DNA of 64,000 nt from Loripinus fragilis (taxonomy: Eukaryota; Mollusca; Bivalvia; Lucinida; Lucinidae): positions 27,433,213-27,497,212 of the forward strand of contig OZ026519.1 of NCBI GenBank assembly GCA_964019695.1, written 5' to 3'. Position 1 is the first letter of the stretch; each line of letters opens with the position of its first letter. The translations under genes and the position numbers were made by a program. Under the pieces are notes generated by a model, which ran no database searches, was not told the DNA's origin, and saw only the letters and a list, made by a program, of their open reading frames with translations. Of this stretch, positions 13,701 to 28,700 are shown in pieces.

Positions 13701-16700
13701 GTGAAATTACCTTTTATGCTTAGAGGAACACTCAGTCTATTATTACAATTAGAAACAGCCTATGTGTGTATGTTTTTGCTTGGAAACTGGGCTTAATAAG
13801 TTCTTCCATACAAGTGCTCAAATGAGTATCTCATGTATAAAATGTGTCTTGGAAGAAGTTTGAAAAACACATTCTCAAAAATCACAGCCGACTCAATTTC
13901 TTAGATATTTTAAGTATCTATTACCGGTAAAACTGATCACCAAATATTGCATTTGAGTATTTTGCATATAATTTAGTGTTGCTATGGAAACTGTAAACCC
14001 TAAAAATTGATGTTCAAGTCTTTTCCAAAAAGTAATTATTCAACTGGAATGCTTTATTTTCTAACAGAACATACTTTAATTATCTATGTACAATATGTAA
14101 AAAGTTCCACGAGAAAAGCTTCATATCTTTTTGAGAAATTGATCGAGAAAGATTTAGTACATTTCGTTTCAAACTGCATTTTTAAACGCTTAAAATTTGA
14201 CTACTCATCTTCAGAGACTGTTTCAAGCCAGAAAATGAAAAATAAGAACTATTTTCTTAATGACTGCGTATTCCTGGAGTTCAGACTAACCCATGGAAAT
14301 CAATCATTACCCAATATAACGAGAAATAAATGAGAAACGACATTTTCAAATTTGTTCAAATAAACATGAAACACCTCTTGTAGTTGAAGAGTCAAAACTG
14401 TATACATGTACTTTTTATGTCTATCTAGATCTACCATATAACGTCGTAACTATGCATGTTAATGTTAAATCGTTAAAGCACTAGTGGTTAATTAGTAATT
14501 ATGTAGAAAACAACGTATCATATTCATGACGAAATCTTAGCAGTTTCAAGCTAAAAACGTGATTTTAAAGCAGTGTTGGTGTCATGGTGTAAATTAAATC
14601 TTACATTGATGCTCATGCATTTAATAACTACTTTATTGATGCTTGACACGACCTAATATGTTATTTCTTTCTCTTGACTCGTTTAATTTAATGCAAAAAT
14701 ACATCAGCATATGCATGATACTTTATAAAAGAATAACAGTTGTCATTCCAAATGTATGGCTGACGTGTTTAGGCATTTCATTTACATTTGATTAGTGTCT
14801 CCTTTATTATAGTCCATTCGCAATAAGCGGTCACCTTCATTTTGTTTAGGGGAGCCTGCTGACTACTCGTGAGGTCCAAAATGCTTACACCCACCATTTT
14901 GGATGTTGTAGTACTGATTGGTACCGAATATTAATAAACTTCGCTATATTAGGTTAGATAGCTATTCACACCAGTCTTGTCTTGAGAATTGTTGATTATG
15001 GACATAGAGAATACTAGGTGAGTGTCTTTTGATATCAAGTTTACCAGGCAAGGCTTTGAGAACGCCTGTTGACATCGCGAGGCTTGCCGAGCGATTCAAC
15101 AGGCGTTCTCAAAGCCGAGCCTGGTAAACTTGATATCAAAAGACGCGAACCTGGTATTCTATTTATCAGTTTACCCACTGTTTCACTCTTCAAACTAGCG
15201 ATTATGACGTCATTTTCGATTTGTATGTTGATTTGTATGTTGACTGATAAAGTGAAATATTCAACTTATCTGAGAACAAAATGAACTTACTGGAACGCTA
15301 TATCGTATGTTGTATCTTGTGAAGAACTCGGCCCCATCACTGCAGGATCCATATGGTGGACCAAGACGCTTTACTCTCACCTAGAATATATCATAGTTTT
15401 TGCCATAAATTACTTGTATATTGGATTTATACTTATATCTCTGCAACATATATTTAGCATCTTGAATGTTTGGATATAGCGCTAAACCTTCCAGCGAGCA
15501 ACATTGGCGCTGATTATATTCGATCTAGACAAAACCGCACCTTGGTCTGCATCGTGCTGTTTACATATTGTAATTACTTATTAAGCCATGCAATCTACTG
15601 TTGTCGTAGGATAAGTTTAAAGTGACGTCAGAGCATGTTTTGATAAATGGACATCGTACATTGCTGTAAACGGGTAACACAGTTTCGCTTATAATGAACA
15701 TATTGTTCTTTTATCATTAAAAATGTCGAAGTCGGCTAAGCGTAGTGGTAAGATGGTAGACCACTGTGCTCAAGTCTTTGCGTAACGTTCAATTTATTTT
15801 CTGCCTGCATTACCACAAGACAGATTAAAATCCAATGTAAAATAAGAACAGATGCTTGTAAAGTAGGTAATTGAAAAATACATGCATAAAGGGCAGTCAT
15901 TTTAGGTTGTGTGACGTCACATTACCTTAATTGAATATGCATAAACACCATAACTATTGCCTGATTATTCATTTTAACTGTTTGGTTTCTATACTGAACA
16001 AAAAAAGAAATTTGCAACTTTTAGATCGAAATTTACCCAATTTAACACAAGTTAAGCATACGTTTAAGGTAATGAATTTATGTTAATTCCAGCAGACATA
16101 AAGATCTATCGACGCACAGGATCAAAGCGAGGTACAAAAAAAAACAACGATGAGACAAGACCGTTATTTTACACTCATTCTTTGGCGTGAGTCGTTCTAG
16201 CCAGCAACTGTGGATGTTGTTTATACCAGACAATAAAATACAAGAATCAGAGCAAATGGTTTTTGCTGTGTTTCAAGTACACAGCTCTACTGTACATTAA
16301 ATACCCATTAATCTGATATGATTTGTTTGACATAGGAAATACCACTGTACTAACGGAGCTATTTTTGGTTAAAGCTAGCATAAACTTTCTTTTTTTGTTC
16401 AGTATATATACAGTGACAAATCAATATTCCGATTAAAATGTAAGGTCCCTCCCCCACTCAACAGGTAAGGAAATATGGAGACGGGTCCACCGTTTGAAGT
16501 GTCATATGGCACACGGGTGGAGTCAGAGATCCAAATCCGCTGCACCTGGTTTACAAGGCAAGTTGTTTATTCACTACATAACCGCACCTCCCAGTTAAGG
16601 GTTTAAGCACGCACACAAAGGCCCTGTTACACCAACTTGATGAGTTGACACAGCATTCCATGTTTTTTCTGCGAATTCAATGTAGTATTTACACTGACTT

Positions 16701-19700
16701 GATCGATCATTGCTCCTTTTTAATAAGTTATCTAATAGATGGTGTCTACGACCTGGCAATTTTGTCAGGCTATAATAAAAACGGAAATCACCATTTTTGA
16801 GAAATTGTTTTTCTAACAACATGCTAAAATAACGCAAACTTCCATTAAAATACTATTTTTTTTTAAATCTGGGGCACTCTCTGTAATGTTAGGGTATAAA
16901 TATGATTCGAATTTTATGCTTAACCTATATAAGCCGAGCGTCGTTTTGTGGGACGAAGGCAAACAGAGCAGACCCAGATCAGACGCCACAGAGCGCGGCG
17001 TCTGATCAGGCTCTCTTCTCTTTGCATACAGAGATTTCTTTTAAATTTTTTAATAAAAATGATAAATGCCATACAAAAACCCTAAATGTGAAAATGGACT
17101 CCTCCAATCGATAAGGATGGGAAATACATTCAGCATAAATGAAATTAAGTATATAATACTACACTTGCAATGGTGTGCATTCTTGATTCCTAGAATTTCC
17201 CATATATTGAAGCTTCCATTCTCTTTACTACTAACTCTGTTTGCCAGTGTGCCATCGGAATATAGTCAAAGGATTGTTGGACAGCATATAGTATAACTAC
17301 CATAAACCCTGTCCAGTCTGCAAGAAATATTGATATCTTAATGACAAATGCTAGCTTAATGAAGGTCAAAGCTTGGACTATTCTGCAATTCTCTTGACCT
17401 GATTTAAGCAATACTTGGTCTTGAAAACCAATTTTTGGTCTTTTAGACAGGTTTTGCTGTACCTATACCTTAACATTTTAATTTTAGGTGTTAGTAGATG
17501 CAACATACGACAAACATGATGGTAACACTCAACATAATAAGCCAAACTTCATAGCGGTTTTAAGAATAAAGTTTTAAGGGATTCACAAAATTGTCGTACG
17601 CAAAGGTGAAGCCAAACTGTAACTGTACGAACGTCTGTTTGGTAAGCTTTCTGAAATCCAATGAATTGAGCCAAGACATTAGAAAACCAACAGTATGGAC
17701 CAAAAAAGCAAGATCAACCTAGGCACCAGCTCCATCTGATCCGAGCAATAAAAGCTCGAATCAATAGTTACTGACTGAGCGCCATATAAAGACTCTAAAC
17801 AGACTGAGCACACACTCATTTCGGTGGATTTGTCATATCATGGCTCACTTAGAGATTAATATGCAAATTCCCACATGTGATTGTGCCGTTGTGCCTGCTC
17901 GATCAGCGTCCTTAAATGAAAACTAACCGATGCTAATTGATGGGTACGTTTTCTTTTAATACGCCATCAAAGCACCAGTCATTTATATGATATAAAGAAT
18001 TAATGAATCTTGACAGAATATTCATTGCAGTTCTGTGACCGTTGTGATGCCACAAAATTATATGCATTTAAAAGATGAAAATATCAACAATAGTTATTCA
18101 AACTTTATATAGACACACTTAAAATAAAATCCTGTGCAATTATGGTGTCAAGATAACTTTCCCATGTGATTGTGTAAATATTAAATAGAAATGAGTTATT
18201 GTCATCATAGTGCCATCGGTTTGCTATCATCAAAGTTGGCGGAGATAATTGGTATTCAGTTGGTTGTAGAAGTCCCGATGCATAATGACTAAAGATTTGG
18301 AGGATTATTAACATATGATCAGGAAATACAACAATCTCACACTGCAGACCAACCAACGGTACAATTAGGAAGAGCCACAGAGCACCAACAGTCACAAGAC
18401 ATAAAGAAGACAATTAAACTAAAGCATTCAGCTCCCGAATTTCCTATCAAGGTGATTTCAACACCAGAAGGACACACAGTACTGAATAACTAAACATTGG
18501 GCAAACAAAGAACCGCCAATAACAATTGGTGCAACAGTAAACAATAACTTAACAACAACAACAACAGATCCACTGCCTTAGAAGGGAAAGCAGCCTAAGC
18601 AACTAGGAGGATTAAATGCATTTTACTGGACCCAAACCTCCGCTTTAGATGATGTTGATGTTTTGCTTGCATGTATGCTTCTTAACTATAGCAATGTATC
18701 ACCACAGAGAAACATAATAATCAAATGATGAAACAAAGTCAATGGCTCACACATCACAATAGTTTGAGCTAAAAAAAAAACTCAAGTTGAGCCACGATGG
18801 GACCAGCCATAGACAACTAAACTGTTATAGCTAACATGCCTCTAGATAAGAGTGAGTAATCGAAAATTATATTTTTTTATTTCTCAACCGAAAAAATGTT
18901 GTGGATACTAAAATATACTCAACGTCAGTGAAAAGTTACCAGTAAATCCCATACACTTAACATAGGACAATATTTAGTCCATTCTGAACGAAGAACCGCG
19001 GATACTTCAACACTCAATTTTATGGCATAGGGTGCCATTCATCACCACTATGGAAAACGGTATCCATCACACCCGAATGCATTATAATTATCCCTTGATG
19101 GACCCCTATAGTTTCCATTGCATTGTATAGGAAAATGCAAAGTTTTGGTGCTACCTTAAAGTTTGATCCTCATTTTTCGCGTTTAATGGGATAACCACAA
19201 CCATTTTGGTGGCGTTTTCAATGAAAATGTCTAGGGAATGGCCTGGCATGTTGTCATCTGAAAATGATGATTTCAAATTCTTAAAAACTGCGAAAAACAT
19301 AAAATACACGTGCATCACGTGCACCATAGTTCCAGGGCTCGTGTAGCTGTTTTATCTCTCCAAACCAGCTTGTCGTTGACCAGAAACATGAACGTAACAG
19401 TAGCCAAAGAGCTGTATTATATATTTTCCGAAATATCGAAATTTCGATACTGGTAACTTTTCATTGACGCTGAGTACGTATTGAAACTGGTAGACAAGGA
19501 AAAAATACATTTAAAGATAGTAAGTTAGTTTGATCAGGAAATACCACAATCACAAACCGCAGACAACCCATTTTCACCACGAGGAAGAGCCACTCAACCA
19601 TCACGAGCCACCAGGAAGACAAATAAAGCAAAGCAACCAGCTCTCTCTTCTCCATCAAGATGATTGCAATACTAGAATGGACGTAAAGTAAGGTACAACA

Positions 19701-22700
19701 AAACATGACAATTACAGACTACCACAATGGGATTAGCAATAAACAAAAAGTCAACAACAATAGAACCACCGCCTTAGAACGGACAGCAGCCTAAGCCACC
19801 GGGAGGGGGGGGGGCTTAAATGCAGTTTACTGGTACGAAATCTTCGCACTAGATTCTGCTTTTGTTGAAGTACAAGAAATGCTCAGCTCGCATGGAGGCC
19901 TCCTAACTAATGCAATGTATCATCATGAAGAAGCAATCTAATCAAATTAACACACCATGATGAAACAAAGAAAAGGGCTCATGACTCACAGATAGTCAGA
20001 GCTAAAGAAAACCTCAAGTTGAGCCACGGTGGGTCCAGCTACAGATAAGCATCAGCCACCAACCAACCGATTAAAGCTTTACGTCAGAGCCGTCATAGAG
20101 TCTGAGGCCTGACCCACTGTCGTGCAATTCAAGCGGAAACCATAGCTATAAACTGTGATTGGGTTTAAAAAAAGGCATGCAGACTGTCGCAAGATATCCA
20201 AGTTATATCCAACCCTTATATAACGTTTTACAATCTTTTAGAATTGATCACTAAAATTAGATTTTCCAACAATTTGGATATATAAATTTGAATTTTTAAA
20301 CTAAATCACCATAAAATATTGGTTCTGATATGCCTTGTTGCAGAATAGTTTTAACCCAATGTTGTATTTAACAATTAACTCTGAGTGTCCATGGTAAATT
20401 CTAAAAATGCTTTTCAAATTGTATGATATCTATAAAATTATTTTACTAACTTAGCAGTTAAAAATAAGTTTCCGTTGTTGAAGTCATTAACATTAGAACA
20501 GACTCTAGCACAACGTTTAGGCTAAGAAATATATACACCATAGGAGGGGAGCGAGGAACATCTCCATCAACAAATGGGAACTTTACTATTTCAAAATTAA
20601 AATCATCCCTTTATTATGAATTTTAGAAGAAACTATGCCATTTGCTATTGACAAGTTCAAGTTCAAAAACGGAGCTTCAGTATCAGAAGAATTAGCCTTA
20701 TTTATCTGAAGTTCAGTAGGATATATCTGACCTTCCATTTGTTCAAAATAAGAATTATCAATATTAAGTAAGTCATCTAAATATCTTGAGGTGGAGTTAA
20801 AAGCTTCAATAATGTCAGTTTGATTATTGTCTGACAGAGACAACATAAAGTCTCTCTCATAGCAAAACAAAAACAAATCTGCAAAATGCCTATGTTCATG
20901 AGGGATCATTAGTGGATTAATTGATAAGAGACAGATTAAATCAATTTTAAAATCTCTATGGACTTAAGGGGACAAGAGGGGACTTACTTGCATAAATCAA
21001 ACGTTCTTTCACCAAGATAGATATCAATATTTCTTGCAGACTGGATAAGGATATCTAAGATTTTACCCTGGGATAGAAAATCTTATATTACCCATGCAAG
21101 GCCACAAGTGACGTCATCATGTAAAAATTGCATCTAAGTGTATTCAGGGACTTCTGATAGCTTGCTTTGAAATAAATAAATAAATTCCTTTGAAGCTACA
21201 AAATATGTACTCAAATGGTCAACAACAACAAAAACAACAGCAAAAAAACAAACGTTTAATGTCGTTAAGTATGCAAAAAGCTTAATATAGCACTACTAAC
21301 CATACGCAGTCCAATGCTTGTTTCATAACCCGGAGAGAGAGTCATGCCTTCTTCAGCAGGAAGAGGATAAGTTCCAGGATCATGAAATACAACACGAATT
21401 CCATACCCAGAAGCAAAGTTCTTGATGTATTCATCCATTTCTAAGTTCAGGGTCAATTTTATGCCTGTCAAAAGAAGGCACAAGTTAATGCTGGGTAAAG
21501 CTGACCATTTTTACTTGCAACAGTAAGGGACATGCTAATGTTGAATGGAATTGAAAATCGGTACTCATCCATTTCTAAGTAACATGTTCAGTAGTATATG
21601 CACAGGAGAGATGTTTGAATTGTTGTTGGGTAGTTGGTGGTTGAGTAACAGGATGATGTCATACGAGTTCGAGAGATATATAGGCTAGTATTTAGTCATA
21701 TGCTCACGTTTAGTAGTCATTAAAATATGAATTATAACGTCAGAATTATGCGCATTTATAACAAAATTGAAAAGTTTAGTGCTTATTGCTGTGCTAGGCC
21801 ATCAACTTAATATTGGTGAAATTCAGGGTACCAGTGATAGTTGTTTACTTGTCAAAGAGGTAATTTGGTTAGTTTTGGGTTAAAGATTTTCATTGGCTTG
21901 AGTACATGCATATGTACATAGCATGTTTGACGATAATAATGGGCAACTAGTAAAATAAGGCCAGTTGTATACGCATGATATAGGCGTATGTGTTATTTTT
22001 GTGTTAAACTAACAAGAGGTACTCGTCAATCGCTAAATACAGGGCTAGTAGTATAGATATATGTCAAATGTACTAGTGAATGATGCGTAAAGCTGACTGT
22101 TGGTATTCATCGATTTCTAAGTTTCATGGTTTGTTTTTCATGCATACGTATACAAGCTGACATTTAATTAGTAAATGCCTATTTTAAGTTACATTATATC
22201 TGTGAGAGATGTATGAGAGCGGGGTAATCTTACAAGTATTAAATTCATACTTGTAAGAGCGAGATTATTTAGTAAGTGTCGGCCCAGGGATGCTATCTGC
22301 ATGTGTGTGGTCATGCATTTATGGATATTTCATGTTGTAATGACAGCATGTAGCAGTAAAATTAAATGTACATTATGTATATGCCACAACACGCTACAGA
22401 CCTCGATTTCAGCCTAATAATAAACAAAAATAAGCGAGTATGATCAGGAAATACCACAATCTCACACTTCAGACCAACTTACGGCACTGTGAATGCTTAC
22501 AATCACAAGACACCAGGAAGACAATTAAAACAACGTAGCCTGCTCGATCTTCCCTGTCAAGATGATTGCAAAACTATAAAGGATACAAAGTAATACAGCT
22601 TTGCCTGCGTTTCATCCACGCTCCATCCATTTGTTTCTAATGTATAGTCAGTGTACAAGCTTAGAACAAATGTTGTAATATATTATTAATTTATTTATGC

Positions 22701-25700
22701 GTGCTTTGAACTGATAATTCAGGCAAATTCCTCAGCGATTGTACGCTTTTGTTATCTGCATGATTTGAACCGATTTTCCAAATAAAACCTACACAATAAG
22801 AGTTAATAATAAAACGTTGAACTTGAATTGAGCCCAGACATTTAATACCGAATAATATAATAAATAAAGATAGATAAATATAACATGAGTTTAAAGCAGA
22901 TAAATTTCACTAAATAATTACTTCATACAAGTACGTTTAGGTCAGCATACGCAACTAGTACACGCGTTCTTAAGAACTTAGGCCATAGAAACTTTTAAAA
23001 TGTTTAAATGTTTAGCACCGCCTGTACTATCAGATCTTTTAACCAAGATAGGAAACAAATACAATTTTAGATACTCTAATATTTTATAGATACCACAAGT
23101 GAGGATTTCCATGCAGGGTAGGAAATCGTTCCTGTATGTGGCTCCGGTGTTGTGGAATAATCTAGAGCAGCTGTTGATTTTAATAAATTCAAATAGGTCA
23201 TTTTATACTGGAATGGGGAAAATGTACGTGTACAGCCTAATACGTTTAACTCACAGCCCATGTAACCGTATATGAAATATTTTGTTGTGGCCTATGCGTG
23301 CTTTTGCTTACTGCTTTTGTGTTTCGTCGTGCAATGTCATGTTTGTCAATACTCTTATGCATGGATAACCTGTTTCAATGTATTTTCCATAAACTTAAAT
23401 ATGTTTTTATTTTTTCTATGATTTTCTAAATATTTTTAAGCTGTGATTGTCTTTAACTGTATTTTGTTCATCTATATATCTAGGAAACCTTTCGCTAGTT
23501 TGCACTGCAGGTAGGGTCTTCTCTCAACCAGGCGCATATTTAGTCAAACTGGCGGCTTACCTGGCTTTTATTGCTTCGATTAAGACGTGCATTCTACTTA
23601 TTTCTAAGTGGGGAAGGGATGTCTTGTTTTCCCTCACCAATTGGCCCAACCGACTTTCGGCTTTCACCCCTTACCCCCACATCAGCAGGTAGACAGCGAA
23701 GTTGGACATGCCTAAGTGAAGCTGTCATACATTTATACTGTCATTACTATATGGGATTACATGGCTATATGCTACACTAGGAGCTCACCTCACACCGTGT
23801 GTACATTCTGCCACATTAATTTCCCTTGCATGCGCTGTGTCGCTAGATACATTCTAATGGAGAGAAGGAACGAGGCAGACATAGGGTCCCATACTGCATA
23901 AAGATTGCCTTACTATATGTCTAGTTTAAGTGCTTTGATATGTCTGTTCATGGAAAAGTGCAAATTAAGAAATGTTATGTATGCATATACATTTATGCAA
24001 AATGTGTGCATTAATATATTTATTTTTAGTCACTATGCATTTAATCTGACACCTTAGGGTTTCAGCTTCCAATTCATATGTTATTCATATGCAATTATTG
24101 CTATTTTTATAGGCGCTTCAAAAGCTCACAACAAGCTTATGCTGTACTATTTATGCAGACTCTAAATAAAGTTTATCTTATCTTAACAGATCTGCGATTT
24201 AGTACAAATGTACTTATTACGTTGGCAATCAGACAAACTGTACATTTGGACAGTCTCGCTAGAACCTCTACTACTCACATTCATTAAAAATAAAATAAAT
24301 GAGTGTTTTAATTTGAGTAAAGTTTCCACATCCCAGTCAACAATTTTAGGCATGTCGTGCAAAAAATTGTGGAAAAAAATCAAACCATGGACAGCGTATT
24401 TAGTTCTAAAATACTTTAATATATTGAAACGGTTATATTTGTTGATTTGACCCGATTCATTTACATGCATATGATTGTACAGTGGAACTAAATGTGCATT
24501 TAAATAGTATACTTAAAACCAAAAGTAACTTTACACGTTGAGCTACCGAATATATCTTTACTGTTTTCAATTTAACAAAATAAAATATTGTAATGAGCTG
24601 CTGGTATCCACCATAACATAATTCATGAAGAACAAGTTCAGTCAATTAACCTTCTTTCGAATTATCTGTGCTTCCATTTAAAACACAAAAGAAGCCTTTC
24701 CTAACAAAATCTTTGGTAAAGCTAGGATTCAAACACGCTATTTTAATGGTCATCGATTGTCCTTTAAAATACTGCCGAACATTTTTGTCTCAGACGTATA
24801 GTTAGTTTTTGGCAGAATCGTAAAGGTGGTTTGAATTGAAATTATCTCCCTATGAATTAAAATAATATTTAACTTTAGTCCTTGCTTAAAGCTATATCTT
24901 AGATGACATTTGAAGTTTTAATCAGTGTTTTGTTTGGGCCTCTGCCCAGAGTAGGTGACAAGATTATCTGAATAAAAATTTAATTTGGTTGAGAAGAAAA
25001 ATGTCAACCAATTTGTAAAGTTTGGGAAATTACACTGAAAGCACTGTAAAGTTCACAAAAAGGTGTATGGACGTAAAACAGCACTCTAATTTGTGTTACT
25101 CGAAGGGTGATCCGAGCTTATTGTAAATTTAAAAAACGATTTGATAGCCTGTTTTTTAGTATGGTTATTTAAAATTGAAATTTGCCCAATCTCAAAGCTA
25201 CAGTAATATATAAATAATGATACGTTTTGGAAAATTTTATTATGCCCCTTGACTCTTTCATTAGGGACTTGTGATTGCATTTATGACAGCATAATCATGG
25301 AATTCAACTGTCATATGAATAATGGATTGGACTTTAATATTAATAAAACATATTTAGTGTACCACTTACCTTACCCAGAAAAGGTATATACATTAACACT
25401 GTAAAATTACTTTTGGTTTTAAGTATATTTTGAGAAAAAAACAAACTGTAACATGTTTAGTTTAAACGATAAAAAACCGCTATAATGCACGTTACAGTGC
25501 AATTTCACTGTCATAGTCAAAGGAAATGTACAAAATATGTAACAAATGCCAAATTGCTTTCATTGCCAATAGCTTTCATTGTTAGCACATTGCATGCGGT
25601 TATACCTCATTCGATAGTCAGCACTGTATACAAACTATACTCTGGACCTGCATCGACAAAATACTAATTTCGTGAAGCTTGTAAAGAAGATACTCAAAGA

Positions 25701-28700
25701 ACATGCTCACAGATCAAGAGGTTGGGGTGAGACCCCCCCCGACACACACCTGCTAAAAAATTACGATGAGTGTTATATGTTGTTGTATAGGTGTGAATGA
25801 AAAGAAATGGAAGCTGTTGGCGTAACAGCTTATACAAAGTAGGTACCAAGGATGTAAATGTCTAAGTTCAACGGAAGTTGACGTAAAAATGTCTAAGTTC
25901 AACATCCAAAACATATAAGATTACATGTAAACTTCACAAAACAGGGGGTCCACATTTTCAATATGTCATGAATCATTATGAAAAGTTTAAATAAACAGGA
26001 ACTAGGTAAGCCCTCAAACGTGGTGTAGATTTATTATGTCTAAGTTCTAAGTTTAAGTTCAACACTTCTCTAAAAATCCAATAATCATAAAACAGAACAT
26101 GTGTGAGCAATCATTAAGCAAAGTTTGAACATAAAAGGATGAAAACTATTGGTGTTACATATTACAAATCCAGATAAACTGTACATTTTGTTTTCACTTA
26201 AATATTTTAGGATAGAAAAAATGCTTAAGTAAAACACCCCTAAAAATGAAAAAAAAATCATAAAAAATGTGCACACAATAGAAGGTGCACATCTTCAATG
26301 CGTAAACAATCATTATACAAATAGTGAAAACTTTTGGAGTTACAGATTAAAAAACTAGACACCCTTAAAGTATTGTGGCCGGACAAACAAATAGACAGAT
26401 GCACCTAAAAGAGGACGTTCTGAAGTCCTTAATGGTAATTTGCCTTTACTAATTTATGCGATTAATCCCAGAAAGATTACCCCAAAAACCCTTTTGAACC
26501 ACATAATACCAAGCACATTTACTATAACCTCACTAAACACGGTGAATACGAAGGTCATCTAATAAATAGAGGGAAATTCCTTATAATACAAGAGTTTGTA
26601 CCAGTTAAGCATTGCAAATGAAATCATTAGGTGGCATTAGTTGTTGGGCATGCAGCAGCATATCCAAAACTTTGTTGGATAGTGAGGTTGTTTGTTGCTT
26701 AGCAACGAAAAAGGGATACTAAAGCTAAACCGGCCAGATTTTCCTTATACAATAATTTCATGCTAAAGAAACACAGTCTGGCATATAATTATTATCATGT
26801 ATCTGAACATAGTGTGTCCTTTAATCTGTTATGGTTTAATTGTTCTCAATATTACATATAATATATGGTCATCACCATGTACAAGTTAGTCATGATTGCC
26901 GAGCAACCAGGCAATTGTGGAAAAATGGACTGGTAGTTAAGTCTTTATTTTACTGTTGCTAGCCAACAAGGGACACATTTGATACCTGTTTTTTAAAGAT
27001 GCTGTTTTAAAATATAGAATATATTAAATAATCTTAGAGTGATTTTAAACTTTTATACCGACCAACAAAATTTTAAGGGCTAATTCATAACCCATACCCC
27101 TATTTCTGATTCAACAACTTTTTTTCATTTTGTCGCTTTTTTACTCTAAATGCCCTTGCCAATTTGACAATTTTTCAAAAGAAGTCTATGAAGTTTACAG
27201 AATAATTACTTTATGTTGTAGTTTATAGAAGAGATTCCTTTTGGAATTGATCTGCACATGTCAGTAACTATGGCAACCATTTAAAAAAAATCCGGCCAGG
27301 TCAGCTTTAGGTACCTGCTTACGTTGCTAAGCAACAAGCGATAATACATTCCTTCTAACTTTTGGCTATGTTGTTGCATGTGCAACAAGTTATGCCGCCT
27401 TATGGTTATATTTGTTATGTTTAAATAGTACAAACTCTTACATTAAAAGGAAATTCCCCCTATTTATTGGATGACCCTCGTAGTTGATCCACTACTAGAC
27501 CTGCGTTTCTTCCACCCTAATAACCTCACCCTGTACTTACCGTGTCCAGGACCTGTTCTCATTGCGATATATTTTGGTGAAGTGATTGTATAACAGTTAC
27601 CATACTCAGTCGTCGTCACTCTCTCAAATCTCCTGTAAAAATAACTTATACATATTGCATACCCGTGTCTAGAAAACGTTAAAATTCACAAGTATGCAGT
27701 TATTTCATCAAAATATACCGTGCGATTCAAGAGTTATGAATATTTTTACTAAAAGCATCGACCTGCCAAAATGATGCTCGACGAGGCCTACACACCACTG
27801 TGATCCAAATATACCATGTGGTTTAAGAGTTAAGAGCATTTTCACTTACAGCTAATGGACGGACATATGGCCGAATACACACAGGATTATAGTACGCACC
27901 TGTCGTGCAAAAAACAGTATTGACACTCTTGTATGTCTACATTTTATGGGATTAATGTTCATATCGTATTTTACATTCGTGTAGTTGCTAAGTGTTTTCC
28001 TGTGAAACACTGATTTAAAACGCTTTATTGGTTAGTACAAGTATCTCTGCAGATTTGAGTCAATCTGGTCATTCTTTGCGTCAAAACTGTTTTGGATTGG
28101 AGTGAAATAATTCAACCATTTCACGTTACATCAATATGCCAGCATTCTAGAGCATAAATGGGTTGTAAGATATTGGGAGTGATGCTGTTTTTGCTGTGGC
28201 TCCTGCTTTTGTTGGTCCAGGTTTTTAAATGCAGAACTTCCTGTCTTATATTTAGTTTTGCAATCATCTTGCTGAAGAAGGGAGAGCAGGTTGCTTTGCT
28301 TAAATGGTGCTATGTCTGTCCTGTTGCTGCTTGTGTTCCTTTTTTTTCCTAATGGTGTAGTGGGTCGTCTTCAGTCTGTAGTTGCGGCGTCTCCTGGTCA
28401 TACTCACTTTTGCTATGATATAACTTGTAGGAAAACTTCGATTCCTAGGCTAGATCTTGCCGCAAAAACATCGTGCCTCGTAGTGCAGTCAGTTATGTGT
28501 CTGACTGCAGATCCAGGGGTATTTGATCCCTGCCCGGTCCCATATTTTCGGGAAGATTGATCATGAAATAATTTATAGGGCCATTTACCTCCCTTCCGCT
28601 GATTCTAGAGGGTAGAGGCCTGATGCTTTGGCTGTTTGTCGGGCCCACCAGGGTTTACCTGTTGGATTTCTTTTGCTCCGGTATTCAGTTTTATTTACTG

